From Proteiniclasticum ruminis (lineage in GTDB: Bacteria > Bacillota > Clostridia > Clostridiales > Clostridiaceae), in the NCBI RefSeq assembly GCF_900115135.1, contig NZ_FOVK01000001.1, positions 912,372 through 976,371 of the forward strand: a stretch of DNA of 64,000 bases. The letters are read 5' to 3'. Below, one piece after another: positions 63,831 through 64,000 of the stretch; within the stretch, counting starts at the first letter, position 1, and each line of letters opens with the position of its first letter. Below the pieces are notes generated by a model, which made no database searches, had not been told where the DNA came from, and worked only from the letters and a program-made list of their open reading frames with translations. The translations under genes were made by a program, and so were the position numbers.

Positions 63831-64000
63831 CTTTTACCATCTATCACAGGTGCTTTGATGATATTCATTGCACCAACTCTATCTCTATGTGTTTTGAAAC
63901 CACATGAGCATTTATATTTTCTATCCCTTGCCTTGTTTTTTTCTCCACACTCTGGGCAGATTTGACTGGTATATTTGGGGCCTACATACTCTACTTTTAT
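63818..64000 (-). CDS. tnpB: TnpB RNA-guided nuclease, C-terminal fragment (5' truncated by window)
   Basis: The last 60 residues of OrfB/TnpB in one open frame. The zinc finger CPECG and CSCG pairs around KNKARDRKYK, and HRDRVGAMNII with the final RuvC aspartate, are visible; the protein ends at KSLSA. The RuvC I and II parts lie outside the window, so activity cannot be judged. Confidence 0.9.
   Translation of the reverse strand: MKVEYVGPKYTSQICPECGEKNKARDRKYKCSCGFKTHRDRVGAMNIIKAPVIDGKSLSA

Larger units (their letters stand above)
63691..64000 (-). mobile_element. Right end of an IS200/IS605-family element (truncated by window)
   Basis: Contains the C-terminus of TnpB, and after its stop a structured non-coding end closing with CCCATTGCTTTAGCTGTGGG then AGTGTCAA, the usual right-end form of such elements. 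The border is taken as 63691, next to ordinary host sequence. The left end is outside the window. Confidence 0.75.

Noticed and set aside
1..64000. CRISPR array, rRNA or tRNA genes
   Set aside because: No regularly spaced direct repeats and no cloverleaf or rRNA sequence was noticed on either strand; a dedicated tRNA scan was not possible.

Overview
The window looks like chromosomal DNA of a low-to-mid GC Gram-positive anaerobe of the class Clostridia. Evidence: Shine-Dalgarno sites of the AGGAGG type, sigma-A style promoters with 16-18 base spacers, two T-box leaders, an NAD-linked dihydroorotate dehydrogenase (PyrD plus PyrK), an oxygen-sensitive two-chain L-serine dehydratase, an M42 aminopeptidase, and a TrpP-type tryptophan transporter. 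I cannot name the genus.

Layout. 1-2000: tail of an unknown gene, a membrane-anchored unknown and a Rossmann-fold oxidoreductase. 2063-12183: complete UMP biosynthesis operon on the minus strand, pyrB-pyrI-pyrC-pyrF-pyrK-pyrD-pyrE-carA-carB, with overlapping or near-touching genes and an attenuator leader. 12273-15252: trxB, a DegV-family gene, and trpP behind a tryptophan T-box. 15254-20337: nucleoside-type ABC importer (BMP lipoprotein, ATPase, two permeases). 20442-26068: MoxR / DUF58 / transglutaminase module followed by a HAD phosphatase and trmL. 26190-30009: VanW/G5 envelope protein, M42 peptidase and ddl. 30111-36594: queG-plsC-nth-histidine kinase run, then cysK-cysE with an operator at its promoter. 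36631-41360: lipid kinase, pssA, and an ArsR-type regulator directly upstream of an 815-residue multidomain persulfide/CoA-disulfide reductase. 41509-46128: sdaAB-sdaAA, a nucleoside kinase and fba. 46132-51366: small genes, CYTH protein, nucleotidyltransferase, and leuS behind a leucine T-box. 51398-56337: a c-di-GMP EAL protein, a PfpI-family protein, an unknown gene beside a Fur/PerR-like box and a possible small RNA, and tandem HesB-like proteins. 56376-59525: a three-gene vWA-metallopeptidase / MoxR ATPase / 22-residue-repeat module. 59757-63467: an ECF sigma factor operon with two DUF4367 membrane proteins, a secreted protein and further membrane proteins. 63691-64000: the right end of an IS200/IS605-type element with the C-terminus of TnpB and a probable omega RNA.

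How the genes work together. The pyr genes make UMP from bicarbonate, glutamine and aspartate. The BMP importer probably brings in nucleosides, which the uridine-kinase-like protein at 43242 might phosphorylate. cysK/cysE make cysteine and the ArsR/reductase pair probably handles reactive sulfur. The most unusual parts are the pyr attenuator, where a leader ORF runs through the terminator and ends on the pyrB start codon; the MoxR/vWA/repeat module; the possible Fur-controlled RNA; and the sigma operon with a Shine-Dalgarno site buried in a hairpin. All functions are inferred from sequence by eye; no database search was run.
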